A program made the translations under genes and the position numbers. The notes beneath the pieces were generated by a model that saw nothing but the letters and a program-made list of their open reading frames with translations, was not told the origin of the DNA and searched no databases. A stretch of DNA of 64,000 bases, from the NCBI GenBank assembly GCA_021770095.1, contig JAETRQ010000001.1:62001-126000 (forward strand), written 5' to 3'. Of the stretch, positions 25,201 to 32,470 are shown piece after piece (position 1 is the first letter of the stretch; every line of letters starts with the position of its first letter). Source of the DNA: Eubacteriaceae bacterium. GTDB taxonomy: Bacteria > Bacillota > Clostridia > Oscillospirales > Acutalibacteraceae.

Positions 25201-26075
25201 GTGTCAAACTGATAACCGCCGCTGATAACAATCGTTTTTGCCTCATTGATTTTATCAATAAGCGGGTCAATAACACGTTTATCTTCAAACATCTTTACAG
25301 TAATTGAAGAAGTGTAGTCAGAAATATCAAAATTGAAAATCTTACTTGTGCCGCGTTTGGTCTCTCTGACTTCTGTTTTAACCACATCTCCCCAAACGGT
25401 TATGTATCCGTCTTCTGTTGTAATATCCTTTATTGAAGTCGGCGTCTCTCTCAAAGATTTGCCGTAAATATTTTTTATTGTATCTTTATAAAGCGGAAGC
25501 TCGCCCCAAGGTTCATGGACAACGTTCTTCTGATACTCTTCTTTTTTGCGCTCTTCTTCAATATGCTTTTTTTCAACTGCTTCTTTAACAGCCTTTTCAA
25601 TATCAAACGCTTGTACCTCCAAGAAAGAAACATCAAGGTCTATTTTAAAAAGATTATAAATTTCTTTTGAAACAGCTATATCAATTTTCTGAGATTCAAG
25701 AACTTCTTTACCGCCTTTTTTCAGAAAAACAGTAAGGATATTATCTTCAATCTCACCTTCTGCTCCGTCAAAAAATCCATTTGCCGCAGGTGAATCTTTC
25801 TTAACATATTCCAAAATATTGGCAATATTTGAAATGGAAAATTCACTCTTAGGGAAAGCCGGATTAATGGTAACCTTACCTAACTGCATAGCATTCTTTA
25901 TCAAATTCTGAGCAGAAACAATCGTATTATATGGAACAAAAACATCAAGATAAAGTCCTATAGTAAGTGAGCGTTTCTCTCTTGACACAGTGAACTGCGT
26001 AATTTCACCATTACCGATAATGCCGAGAATTTCTCCATCAATGTAATTTGAAAAATAATCTGAAAATCTATTCAT
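22281..26075 (-). CDS. polC: DNA polymerase III alpha subunit, PolC type, without exonuclease domain
   Basis: A 1264-residue replicative polymerase. In order: N-terminal domain (1-190), OB fold (about 210-310), PHP domain start (HLHTSFSEMDG at 324), PHP continuation (HHIILLVKED at 405, VATGDVHFL near 525), the zinc module CKNCKHSEFF...CPNCG, the catalytic GDKEPDIDLNFSGEYQ, TTGQHPGG, SGLSHGTDVWLGNAQ and MFPKAHAAAYV, ending in the beta-clamp motif NQISLF. In Bacillus PolC (about 1437 residues) a DEDD 3'-5' exonuclease of about 175 residues is inserted in the PHP domain; here GMEGYLVDD (380-388) runs straight into the second PHP part and no such domain is seen. Polymerase residues look intact. 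It overlaps ispG by one base. Confidence 0.95.
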   Translation of the reverse strand: MNRFSDYFSNYIDGEILGIIGNGEITQFTVSREKRSLTIGLYLDVFVPYNTIVSAQNLIKNAMQLGKVTINPAFPKSEFSISNIANILEYVKKDSPAANGFFDGAEGEIEDNILTVFLKKGGKEVLESQKIDIAVSKEIYNLFKIDLDVSFLEVQAFDIEKAVKEAVEKKHIEEERKKEEYQKNVVHEPWGELPLYKDTIKNIYGKSLRETPTSIKDITTEDGYITVWGDVVKTEVRETKRGTSKIFNFDISDYTSSITVKMFEDKRVIDPLIDKINEAKTIVISGGYQFDTFSNQYVLRPSSISSVLKIEKTDDAQEKRVELHLHTSFSEMDGISAPKALVNQAIKWGHKAIAVTDHGVVQALPEAYNAAKGKIKLILGMEGYLVDDTKYPDFMNMKLKQFKRHHIILLVKEDTSLDESIPKEERKYGRKNLYELISSSNIKTFKSRPLIPKSMLAKKRDGLIIGSACEQGELYQAILNKEPEEKIEEIASFYDYLEIQPNGNNAFMLRSTRDIHENIHTEEDLININKKIISLADKLGKLVVATGDVHFLDEKDAKFRAIIMASKGFDDADNQAPLYFKTTDEMLADFAWAGDRAKEFVVDNPNKIADMVMDNIPPIPPGTFQPHIDGANEELTEKCWSMAKELYGDPVPEYVASRLQRELDSIIGHGFGVLYVIAKRLVEESERNGYLVGSRGSVGSSFAAHMGGISEVNPLAPHYYCKNCKHSEFFLNGEYGSGFDLPPKNCPNCGTPMKRDGHEIPFETFLGFDGDKEPDIDLNFSGEYQSRSHRYTEELFGKEYVFKAGTMATVADKTAYGYVMKYLDERGLAATTPRAEIDRLTAGCTGIKRTTGQHPGGMVVVPDKYTVEDFTPIQYPSNDEKKGTYTTHFDFKNSLHDTLLKLDELGHDNPTLYKYLEDSTGIPVMDVDLSDPNLYKLITSTEPIGVSPEDIDCNTGTLAIPEMGTPFVIGMLEEAQPKTFADLLQISGLSHGTDVWLGNAQELIKDGTCTISEVIGCRDDIMTHLIHVTEDYEKRTGKESPLSKKDCFKIMEYTRKGKAPKELPPYEEAMKTIGVEQWYIDSCYKIKYMFPKAHAAAYVIAALRLAWYKIYHPIHFYSAYFTVRGGAIDAVAAVEGKAAVKRKMEEIKLKGNDKTAKDESTYVVLQIVIEMLARGIEFLPVDIYKSDARIYRIEDGKIRLPFGAIDGIGENAANSIAKARDDGGEFMSYDDLMARASIGRSVVDALKEAGALGDMPESNQISLF

Positions 26076-27124
26076 TACAATTTCTCAATTTCCTTCATTA
26101 ATTCATCTAATAAATCTTTTTCATCAACTTTTCGGAGTATTTCGCCTTTTTTGAAAATCAGGCCGTTGCCGTCTCCGCCGGCAATACCAATGTCAGCTTC
26201 TTTTGCCTCACCGGGTCCATTGACAATACAACCCATAACTGCAACTTTAATCGGTTTTTTACAAGTTTTCAATCTTTCTTCCACCTGATTTGCGAGTGAA
26301 ATAAGGTCAATTTTTGTTCTGCCGCAGGTAGGGCATGAAATAAGATAAGGACAATCCTTTTTAAGTCCCACTGCTTTGAGAATATCAAAACCTGCAAAAA
26401 CTTCTTTGACAGGTTCACCTGTCAGGCTGACACGGATCGTATCTCCTATGCCACGAGTAAGCAATGAGCCTATACCTACTGAGGATTTTATAATTCCCAT
26501 TCGCTCTGTACCTGCTTCCGTAACACCGAGATGGAGCGGATAATCACATGCCTGCGCAGCAAGTTCATATGCATCAATCATCGTTGATACATTTGACGAT
26601 TTAATAGAAATAACAATATCATCAAAATCAAATTTCTCAAGCAGTTTTGCATGATACATTGCGGATTCAACCATAGCCTGCGGAGTAGGTGCACCGTGTT
26701 TAGCAAGAATTTCTTTTTCAAGCGAACCTGAATTAACTCCGATTCTTATCGGAATACCTGCCGACTTACATGCATTCGCAACAGCTTTTACTCTTGAATC
26801 ATCACCGATATTGCCGGGATTGATTCGTATTTTATCTATTCCCCTCTCAACTGCACCGAGTGCAAGGCGATAATCAAAATGAATATCGGCAACAAGAGGT
26901 ACATCAACAGCATTCTTGATTGGTTCTATCAAAGCAAGTGCATTTTCATTCGGAACAGCAAAACGGATAATCTGGCAGCCTGCTGCTGCAAGTTCCTTTG
27001 CCTGTGCGACAGAACCATCAATATCATCAGCAGGAATATTAAGCATACTCTGAACAAGTATATCACTGTCACCGCCAATAAATGTATTACCGAGTTTTAT
27101 TTTTTTACTTATTCTTCTTTCCAT
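26075..27124 (-). CDS. ispG: 4-hydroxy-3-methylbut-2-enyl diphosphate synthase
   Basis: A 349-residue IspG (GcpE) enzyme that makes HMBPP in the non-mevalonate isoprenoid pathway. The N-terminal TIM barrel has VQSMLNIPADD and GCQIIRFAVPN; the C-terminal Fe-S domain holds the three cluster cysteines in SCPTCGRTKID and GCIVNGPGEAKEADIGIAG. Length is normal for the bacterial form. ATG at 27124 follows AGGTGA by 5 bases and is preferred to a GTG 9 bases earlier. It follows rseP without a gap and couples to polC. Flavodoxin or ferredoxin supplies electrons in this family. Confidence 0.97.
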   Translation of the reverse strand: MERRISKKIKLGNTFIGGDSDILVQSMLNIPADDIDGSVAQAKELAAAGCQIIRFAVPNENALALIEPIKNAVDVPLVADIHFDYRLALGAVERGIDKIRINPGNIGDDSRVKAVANACKSAGIPIRIGVNSGSLEKEILAKHGAPTPQAMVESAMYHAKLLEKFDFDDIVISIKSSNVSTMIDAYELAAQACDYPLHLGVTEAGTERMGIIKSSVGIGSLLTRGIGDTIRVSLTGEPVKEVFAGFDILKAVGLKKDCPYLISCPTCGRTKIDLISLANQVEERLKTCKKPIKVAVMGCIVNGPGEAKEADIGIAGGDGNGLIFKKGEILRKVDEKDLLDELMKEIEKL

Positions 27125-27133
27125 AAAATTCAC

Positions 27134-28174
27134 CTAAAATAATTTGGTTATGTCACTGAAAGTGACAACACACATTAATCCGAGCAAAACCACCAAACCA
27201 ATCGCATTTATCAGATATTCTGCCTTTTGCGGTAGTTTTTTTCGTGTGATTCCTTCTCCTATCAAAACAAATAATCGCCAGCCATCCAATGCAGGAATCG
27301 GGAACAAATTAAACAAACCTATATTAATTGTCAAAAGAGCCATAATCCTCAGCACAGAAAAAATAGATGTTTTAACCGCAGTGGATACAACAGAAACCGT
27401 ACCGACAGGACCGCTCAAATCAGATATTCCGTAACGCCCTGTTAACAAATCGTGCAGAGAAAGGAATACCATTCTGGCATATGACATAGTTTCCTTAAAA
27501 GATTGAGAAATCACATTGGCAAAAGTTTTCGGCACACCTTTCAGCCAGAAGTCCATTGTAATATACTGTGTACCTTCATACTCTTCTGTCAAAAATGTGA
27601 CAGAAAGTTTTTCTTCTTTACCATCTCTGATAACCACCATATCCACTGTATCATCAGGACTTCTTGTCAATCCGGTTGATACATCATTGGTTGTATAAAC
27701 ACGCATACCATCAATACTTTTGATTACATCCCCTGTTTGCAGTCCGCTTTGTACACTGACAACACTTTCATCAAACTTTGCAATTTGAGTAGTTCCGACA
27801 AGGTTTTGAGAAGCAACAATAATCAGTACAATAACAAATCCCAATACCAAATTCATTATTGCACCTGCAACCACTACAAATATACGCTGCCAAACTTTTT
27901 TGTTCACGAAAGCATTTGTATCATCGCTTTCCTGATCCTCGCCTTCCATTGAACAAAAGCCACCGAACAAAATCCAGCGCAGAGTATACTTGGTATCTTT
28001 GCGTGTGAACTGAAAAACTTTCGGTCCCATTCCTATTGAGAATTCATTAACCTTGATTTTCATCAATCTTGCTGCAACATAATGTCCGCCTTCATGAACG
28101 ATAATAATCAATTCAAAAAACAAAACAGCAATAAGAATGGGATAAATTGTATTCCAAATAGAACTAATACTCAC
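27134..28174 (-). CDS. rseP: site-2 protease RseP, membrane zinc metalloprotease
   Basis: A 346-residue intramembrane protease. The first membrane helix holds the zinc motif HEGGH (about residue 27), a PDZ domain covers about 125-195, and the C-terminal helices contain NLFPIPALDGWRL, which carries the third zinc ligand. Such proteases (RasP/YluC in Bacillus) cut anti-sigma factors and clear signal peptides. The start is a GTG overlapping the dxr stop by 4 bases. The LDGW in place of the usual LDGG and HEGGH in place of HEFGH/HELGH are unusual small changes, but catalytic residues are present. Gene order dxr-rseP-ispG-polC is standard for Firmicutes. Confidence 0.95.
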   Translation of the reverse strand: MSISSIWNTIYPILIAVLFFELIIIVHEGGHYVAARLMKIKVNEFSIGMGPKVFQFTRKDTKYTLRWILFGGFCSMEGEDQESDDTNAFVNKKVWQRIFVVVAGAIMNLVLGFVIVLIIVASQNLVGTTQIAKFDESVVSVQSGLQTGDVIKSIDGMRVYTTNDVSTGLTRSPDDTVDMVVIRDGKEEKLSVTFLTEEYEGTQYITMDFWLKGVPKTFANVISQSFKETMSYARMVFLSLHDLLTGRYGISDLSGPVGTVSVVSTAVKTSIFSVLRIMALLTINIGLFNLFPIPALDGWRLFVLIGEGITRKKLPQKAEYLINAIGLVVLLGLMCVVTFSDITKLF

Positions 28175-29316
28175 TTAACCGCCTCGATAACATATTCTCT
28201 TGCAATCCTGTCTGCTTCAAGCACATCTGCAAGAGTAAAATCTTTTTTGTCTGAAGCATTCTGCATTGCTTCGTTATTAAGATATGCAATATCCGTAAAT
28301 TTAATTTTGCCATTAAGGAAAAGTTTTACACTTTCTTCATTCGCACCATTTGCGGCAGCAGGATGAAGACCGCCCATTTCAATCGCATTTTTGCAAACAT
28401 TGATACATTTGAAAGTATCATAATCCGGTTCAAAGAATGTCAGTTTACCGTAATCCGCAAGTGAAAGTTCTTTCACCGGACTTGGCTCACGCTCCGGATA
28501 GGTAAGAGCATACTGAATCGGTATCCTCATATCAGGTACACCAAGCTGCGCAATCATTGAATTATCCTGATACACAATTGCGGAATGTACGACTGATTCC
28601 CTGTGAATAACAATTTCAATATCATCATTTGGCATATCAAAAAGCCATTTTGCCTCAATAAATTCTAAACCTTTATTCATCATAGTAGCAGAGTCAATGG
28701 TGATTTTTGCACCCATATCCCAGTTAGGATGCTTTAATGCATCTGCTGCAGTTACATTTTCCAGTTCATCCAGCGTCTTATTGAAAAACGGACCGCCTGA
28801 TGCAGTAAGAATAATTTTCTTAACTGCTTTTTTTGACGGCATTCCCTGCATTGACTGAAAAATTGCAGAATGCTCACTGTCAACGGGGAGAATATCCACA
28901 CCCATTTCCTTTGCAAGATTGGTTACAAGATGACCGCCTGCGACAAGTGTTTCTTTATTAGCCAGTGCAATCGTCTTTTTGGCCTTGATTGCCTCAAGTG
29001 TGGGGCATAAACCGACCATACCGACTACGGAATTGAGAATCACATCTGCACCGTTATAAACAGCACATTCAATAAGACCGTCCATTCCTGCAACAACATT
29101 TGTGGCAGTATCCGAAATTCTTGTTTTCAATTCCTTCGCACTATTTTCATCCATCATACAAACAAGGTCAGGTTTAAATTCTCTGACCTGATTTTCAATA
29201 ATATCAACTCTGCTGTTTGCTGTTAAGCACTTAACATTATAGCCGTGCATACGGCAAACATCGAGGCTCTGCGTACCGATAGAACCTGTTGACCCTAAAA
29301 GAGAAATATTTTTCAT
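28171..29316 (-). CDS. dxr: 1-deoxy-D-xylulose 5-phosphate reductoisomerase
   Basis: A 381-residue NADPH-dependent enzyme that makes MEP in the non-mevalonate pathway. The N-terminal GSTGSIGTQSLDV binds NADPH, ANKETLVAGG and DSEHSAIFQ hold the metal and substrate sites near 120 and 150, and NPNWDMG appears as HPNWDMGAKITIDSATMMNKGLE near 200. All key motifs are intact. It is one of two isoprenoid genes in this operon (with ispG), plus uppS, which uses the products. Confidence 0.97.
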   Translation of the reverse strand: MKNISLLGSTGSIGTQSLDVCRMHGYNVKCLTANSRVDIIENQVREFKPDLVCMMDENSAKELKTRISDTATNVVAGMDGLIECAVYNGADVILNSVVGMVGLCPTLEAIKAKKTIALANKETLVAGGHLVTNLAKEMGVDILPVDSEHSAIFQSMQGMPSKKAVKKIILTASGGPFFNKTLDELENVTAADALKHPNWDMGAKITIDSATMMNKGLEFIEAKWLFDMPNDDIEIVIHRESVVHSAIVYQDNSMIAQLGVPDMRIPIQYALTYPEREPSPVKELSLADYGKLTFFEPDYDTFKCINVCKNAIEMGGLHPAAANGANEESVKLFLNGKIKFTDIAYLNNEAMQNASDKKDFTLADVLEADRIAREYVIEAVK

Positions 29317-29337
29317 TCTGATATAAAACTCCTGAAT

Positions 29338-30210
29338 TTATAAAATATTTTGAGTAATAAGTGCAATAGCATATGTACAAGGAAGTGTAAAAAGGGATGA
29401 ATCCATTCTGTCCATTACACCGCCGTGACCCGGGAAAATTTTTCCGAAATCTTTGACTTCAAAATTCCTTTTGAGTACGGATGCCGAAAGATCCCCCATC
29501 ATTCCCATAAACGAAACAGGAATACAGCAAACGAGAAGTACTGTTACCATCGCCTTATCAAGAGGAACAACGGCTACTTTGTTATAAATGGTAAGTGCAA
29601 CTGCATTCAGTATCAGACTTACTATCAGTCCGCCGATTGCACCTTCCACAGTCTTTTTAGGTGAAATGTTCGGCGACATCTTATGCTTGCCGATAGCCAT
29701 ACCTGTAAGCTGAGCACCTGTATCCGTAGCCAGCGCACAGATAAGCGCATAGAAAATCAAATATACACCAAACTGAGTATTATCAAACATATCACGAAGT
29801 CTGATAAAGATACTGAATCCAAACGGAACAATAACACTTGCAAAAACAGAAACGGTTACATCTTCAAATGTTGTATAAGCATAACCTTTGAGCATAGCAA
29901 GAAGAAATACGAGACACAAAGCAATTACAAAAACAATGTTGGGAACAAATCCGATTATATTGCCCCACACGTCTGAATGGATAACAGGTTCAAGCACTTT
30001 TTCACTTGCGAAGAACGGAACACAGGCAGAAAAAATGATACCTACGATTTTGATAAACGTATTCTGCACATTGGCACAACGCATAATTTCTCCGCTTGCA
30101 ACTGCTGATAAAAATGCAATAACAATAACAAGTGCAGGTGTATTAATCTGCCATACAACAACTGCAAGCACTGCCAAAAGGCATATTGCAGTAATAACTC
30201 TTTGTTTCAT
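29338..30210 (-). CDS. cdsA: phosphatidate cytidylyltransferase
   Basis: A 290-residue integral membrane protein with about eight hydrophobic helices that makes CDP-diacylglycerol from CTP and phosphatidic acid, a branch point of phospholipid synthesis. The C-terminal signature is visible as KRNFEVKDFGKIFPGHGGVMDRMDS, split here as SVLKRNFEVKDFG and FPGHGGVMDRMDSS near residue 255. KKTVEGAIGG near 178 is also typical. It is between uppS and dxr in the conserved Firmicute order. Confidence 0.95.
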   Translation of the reverse strand: MKQRVITAICLLAVLAVVVWQINTPALVIVIAFLSAVASGEIMRCANVQNTFIKIVGIIFSACVPFFASEKVLEPVIHSDVWGNIIGFVPNIVFVIALCLVFLLAMLKGYAYTTFEDVTVSVFASVIVPFGFSIFIRLRDMFDNTQFGVYLIFYALICALATDTGAQLTGMAIGKHKMSPNISPKKTVEGAIGGLIVSLILNAVALTIYNKVAVVPLDKAMVTVLLVCCIPVSFMGMMGDLSASVLKRNFEVKDFGKIFPGHGGVMDRMDSSLFTLPCTYAIALITQNIL

Positions 30211-30213
30211 AAT

Positions 30214-30939
30214 TTATCCTCCGAAACGGCGATTGCGTTTTTCGAATTCACGCAGAGCCGAATGTAAATCATTAATTTTAAAATCGGGCCACAAAACATC
30301 ACTGTACCAAAATTCACTGTATGCTGCCTGCCACAAAAGGAAGTTTGAAAGTCTTTCTTCACCGCTCGGACGAATAATCAAATCACAATTTTCCGTTGTA
30401 TAAATATTGGCAGAAATATCATCTTCGGTGATTTGTGTTTTTCCCTGTGCAATCAATTTGTTCACTGCAGAAACAATCTCCTGCCTGCCGCCGTAATTGA
30501 TAGCAAGATAAACCGTAGTACCGGTATGCGATGCCGTTTCTTCCTCTGCTTCATCCATTAAATCAAGAAGTTCCTGTGATATGCCTTCACGTTCGCCGAT
30601 AAATTTTATTTTACTGTTGCCGGCCTGCGCCATATCACTCTTTGCCTCAAGCAGATAATCCATAAACAGGCTCATCAGGGCATCAACTTCTTCTTTCGGT
30701 CTTTTCCAATTTTCGGTCGAAAAAGCATAAAAAGTCACGTACTCAATACCCAGACGCTCACATTCCTTACTGATGGTACGAAAAACATTCGCCCCTGCTT
30801 TATGCCCTGCCGAACGCGGAAGCGCACGCTTTTTTGCCCATCTGCCGTTACCATCCATAATAATTCCTATATGCTTCGGCAGAACAGAAAATTCAGTATT
30901 GCTGTTATTTTTTTTAGTAAACAAAGCCAAATTACTCAT
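30214..30939 (-). CDS. uppS: isoprenyl transferase (undecaprenyl diphosphate synthase)
   Basis: A 241-residue cis-prenyltransferase that makes the C55 lipid carrier for cell wall synthesis. The catalytic MDGNGRWAKKR (about residue 28), TFYAFSTENWKRP (about 85) and RPSGEERLSNFLLWQ (about 205, with the conserved RLSNFLLWQ) are present. The ATG at 30939 directly touches a GGGAG site with no spacing; an in-frame TTG at codon 4 or 6 would sit better and could be the true start. Confidence 0.96.
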   Translation of the reverse strand: MSNLALFTKKNNSNTEFSVLPKHIGIIMDGNGRWAKKRALPRSAGHKAGANVFRTISKECERLGIEYVTFYAFSTENWKRPKEEVDALMSLFMDYLLEAKSDMAQAGNSKIKFIGEREGISQELLDLMDEAEEETASHTGTTVYLAINYGGRQEIVSAVNKLIAQGKTQITEDDISANIYTTENCDLIIRPSGEERLSNFLLWQAAYSEFWYSDVLWPDFKINDLHSALREFEKRNRRFGG

Positions 30940-30956
30940 CTCCCAAACAGAGTTTA

Positions 30957-30977
30957 AGGGCGACTGTCAGCCGCCCT
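30957..30977 (-). other. stem-loop between frr and uppS
   Basis: On the minus strand AGGGCG, a 9-base loop and CGCCCT form a 6-bp GC stem in the 48-base gap. It lacks a T run, so it is more likely a processing or stability element than a terminator. Confidence 0.4.
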
Positions 30978-30987
30978 GAATTACAGA

Positions 30988-31542
30988 TTAAATTGAAAGA
31001 ACTTCTTCTTCCTTCTTTTTGGTTATGACTTCAGTCTGCTTGATATAATCATCAGTAATATCCTGAAGTTTTTTCTCTCCGTCTTTCTGATCATCTTCTG
31101 TAATTTCATTATCTTTCTTTAACTTTTTAATATCATCCATTGCATCACGGCGTACATTACGGATTGCAACCTTGGCCTCTTCGCCTCGTTTTGAAATATC
31201 TTTCTGGAGAGACTTACGATGCTCTTCAGTAAGCTGAGGGAATGCAAGGCGGATAACCTTACCGTCATTCTGTGGATTAATGCCTACATCGGAAGTATTG
31301 ATTGCCTTTTCAATCTCTTTAAGCATAGACGCATCCCAAGGCTGAACAACCAGAAGTCTTGCTTCGGGTACTGAAATTGCTGCCATCTGATTAATCGGTG
31401 TAGGTACACCGTAATAATCAACCATTACTTTATCAAGAACAGCAGGGTTTGCTCTGCCTGCTCTGACTGAAGAAAAATCTCTTTCAAGAGCGGTAAGACA
31501 TTTTTCCATCTTTTCTTTTGTTTTCGCAAATACTGTTTCCAT
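30988..31542 (-). CDS. frr: ribosome recycling factor
   Basis: A 184-residue RRF that, with EF-G, splits post-termination ribosomes. The N-terminal METVFAKTKEKMEKCLTAL, then RAGRANPAVLDKVMVDYYG (about 29) and the C-terminal KKLKKDNEITEDDQK are typical. ATG at 31542 is chosen because AAAGG lies 11 bases upstream, against only 2 bases for the in-frame ATG at 31551. The leader carries a strong hairpin and a 7-base sequence able to compete with it (see other entries). It follows pyrH, the normal partner. Confidence 0.95.
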   Translation of the reverse strand: METVFAKTKEKMEKCLTALERDFSSVRAGRANPAVLDKVMVDYYGVPTPINQMAAISVPEARLLVVQPWDASMLKEIEKAINTSDVGINPQNDGKVIRLAFPQLTEEHRKSLQKDISKRGEEAKVAIRNVRRDAMDDIKKLKKDNEITEDDQKDGEKKLQDITDDYIKQTEVITKKKEEEVLSI

Positions 31543-31593
31543 AAAATTCATAGCCTTTCTGCCCACACAAAGTTAATTAATCAGATTATCCCT

Positions 31594-31621
31594 GTATCTC
31601 ATATGTGGGCATATAAGATAC
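31594..31621 (-). other. hairpin in the pyrH-frr gap
   Basis: On the minus strand a 28-base sequence forms a 12-bp stem (one G-U pair) with a CCCA loop: GTATCTTATATG pairs with CATATGAGATAC. No T run follows. The GCCCACA around the loop can also pair with TGTGGGC at 31567-31561, which touches the frr ribosome-binding site. Confidence 0.6.
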
Positions 31622-31636
31622 ATTTCATTCATATTC

Positions 31637-32344
31637 TCAGTTTTTAACAAGAGTACCGATTGTTTCACCCTGAACTGCTTTGACAACATTTTGCGGGTCT
31701 GTCAAATCAAATACGAGGATTGACAAATCATTATCCTTACAAAGCGAAAATGCGGTTGAATCCATAACTTTGATATCACGTGCAAGCACTTCTCTGAACT
31801 GAACCTCATCAAACTTGACAGCGTCATCATATTTGTTAGGATCTTTATCATACACACCATCAACATTAGTCGCCTTGAGAAGGACATCTGCATTGATTTC
31901 AACCGCTCTGAGAGCAGCAGCTGTATCTGTTGAGAAGAACGGAGAACCGGTGCCGCAGCCAAAAATAACGATTCTGCCCTTTTCGAAATGGCGGATTGCT
32001 TTGTTGCGGATATAAGGTTCGGCAATCTGGCGCATTTCAATAGCAGTCTGAACTCTTACATCAGAACCAAGCTGCTCAAGTGCATCACAAAGTGCAAGTG
32101 AATTCATTGCAGTTGCAAGCATGCCGATATGGTCGGCTCTTGTTCTGTCCATATGTTCGCTTGTCCTGCCTCGCCAAAAGTTACCGCCGCCGACAACAAT
32201 TCCGACTTCAACACCCAAATCTGCAACTTCTTTAACAGACTTACAGATTTTTACAACGGTATCATTATCAATGCCTGTACCTTTTGGTCCTGCAAGGACT
32301 TCACCGCTTAACTTCAATAGTATTCTTTTGTATGCAACACTCAT
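31637..32344 (-). CDS. pyrH: UMP kinase
   Basis: A 235-residue hexameric bacterial UMP kinase of the amino acid kinase fold, which phosphorylates UMP to [17 protein letters not shown] (about 5-18), [13 protein letters not shown] (about 47), and [17 protein letters not shown] (about 157) are the standard ATP- and UMP-binding motifs. Start ATG at 32344 is preferred by alignment; the in-frame ATG at 32356 lies only 2 bases after AAAGG. A candidate promoter lies upstream, so the cluster pyrH-frr-uppS-cdsA-dxr-rseP-ispG-polC is separate from rpsB-tsf. Confidence 0.96.
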   Translation of the reverse strand: MSVAYKRILLKLSGEVLAGPKGTGIDNDTVVKICKSVKEVADLGVEVGIVVGGGNFWRGRTSEHMDRTRADHIGMLATAMNSLALCDALEQLGSDVRVQTAIEMRQIAEPYIRNKAIRHFEKGRIVIFGCGTGSPFFSTDTAAALRAVEINADVLLKATNVDGVYDKDPNKYDDAVKFDEVQFREVLARDIKVMDSTAFSLCKDNDLSILVFDLTDPQNVVKAVQGETIGTLVKN

Positions 32345-32384
32345 ATAAATTTCCATAGCCTTTCTGCTTATTATATTTATTTAT

Positions 32385-32413
32385 ATAATAATATAAATTC
32401 CCATTAAAGTAAA
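32385..32413 (-). promoter_or_regulatory. candidate promoter for pyrH
   Basis: On the minus strand TTTACT and TATTAT are separated by 17 bases, about 40 bases before the pyrH start and after the terminator of the repeat-protein gene. The surrounding DNA is so AT-rich that chance matches are possible. Confidence 0.45.
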
Positions 32414-32437
32414 TAGATATATTATAAATTTTGTATT

Positions 32438-32464
32438 AAAAAATCTCCCCTGCAATCAGGGGAG
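32438..32464 (-). terminator. intrinsic terminator after the secreted repeat protein gene
   Basis: On the minus strand CTCCCCTG, loop ATTG and CAGGGGAG form an 8-bp GC-rich stem followed by T6, 7 bases after the stop codon. Confidence 0.95.
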
Positions 32465-32470
32465 ATAAAA

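Noticed and set aside
26075-28174. Damage in RseP because of HEGGH and LDGW
   Set aside because: The zinc ligands (two His and Glu of HExxH, and the Asp of LDG) are kept and the gene is full length, so these are only variants.
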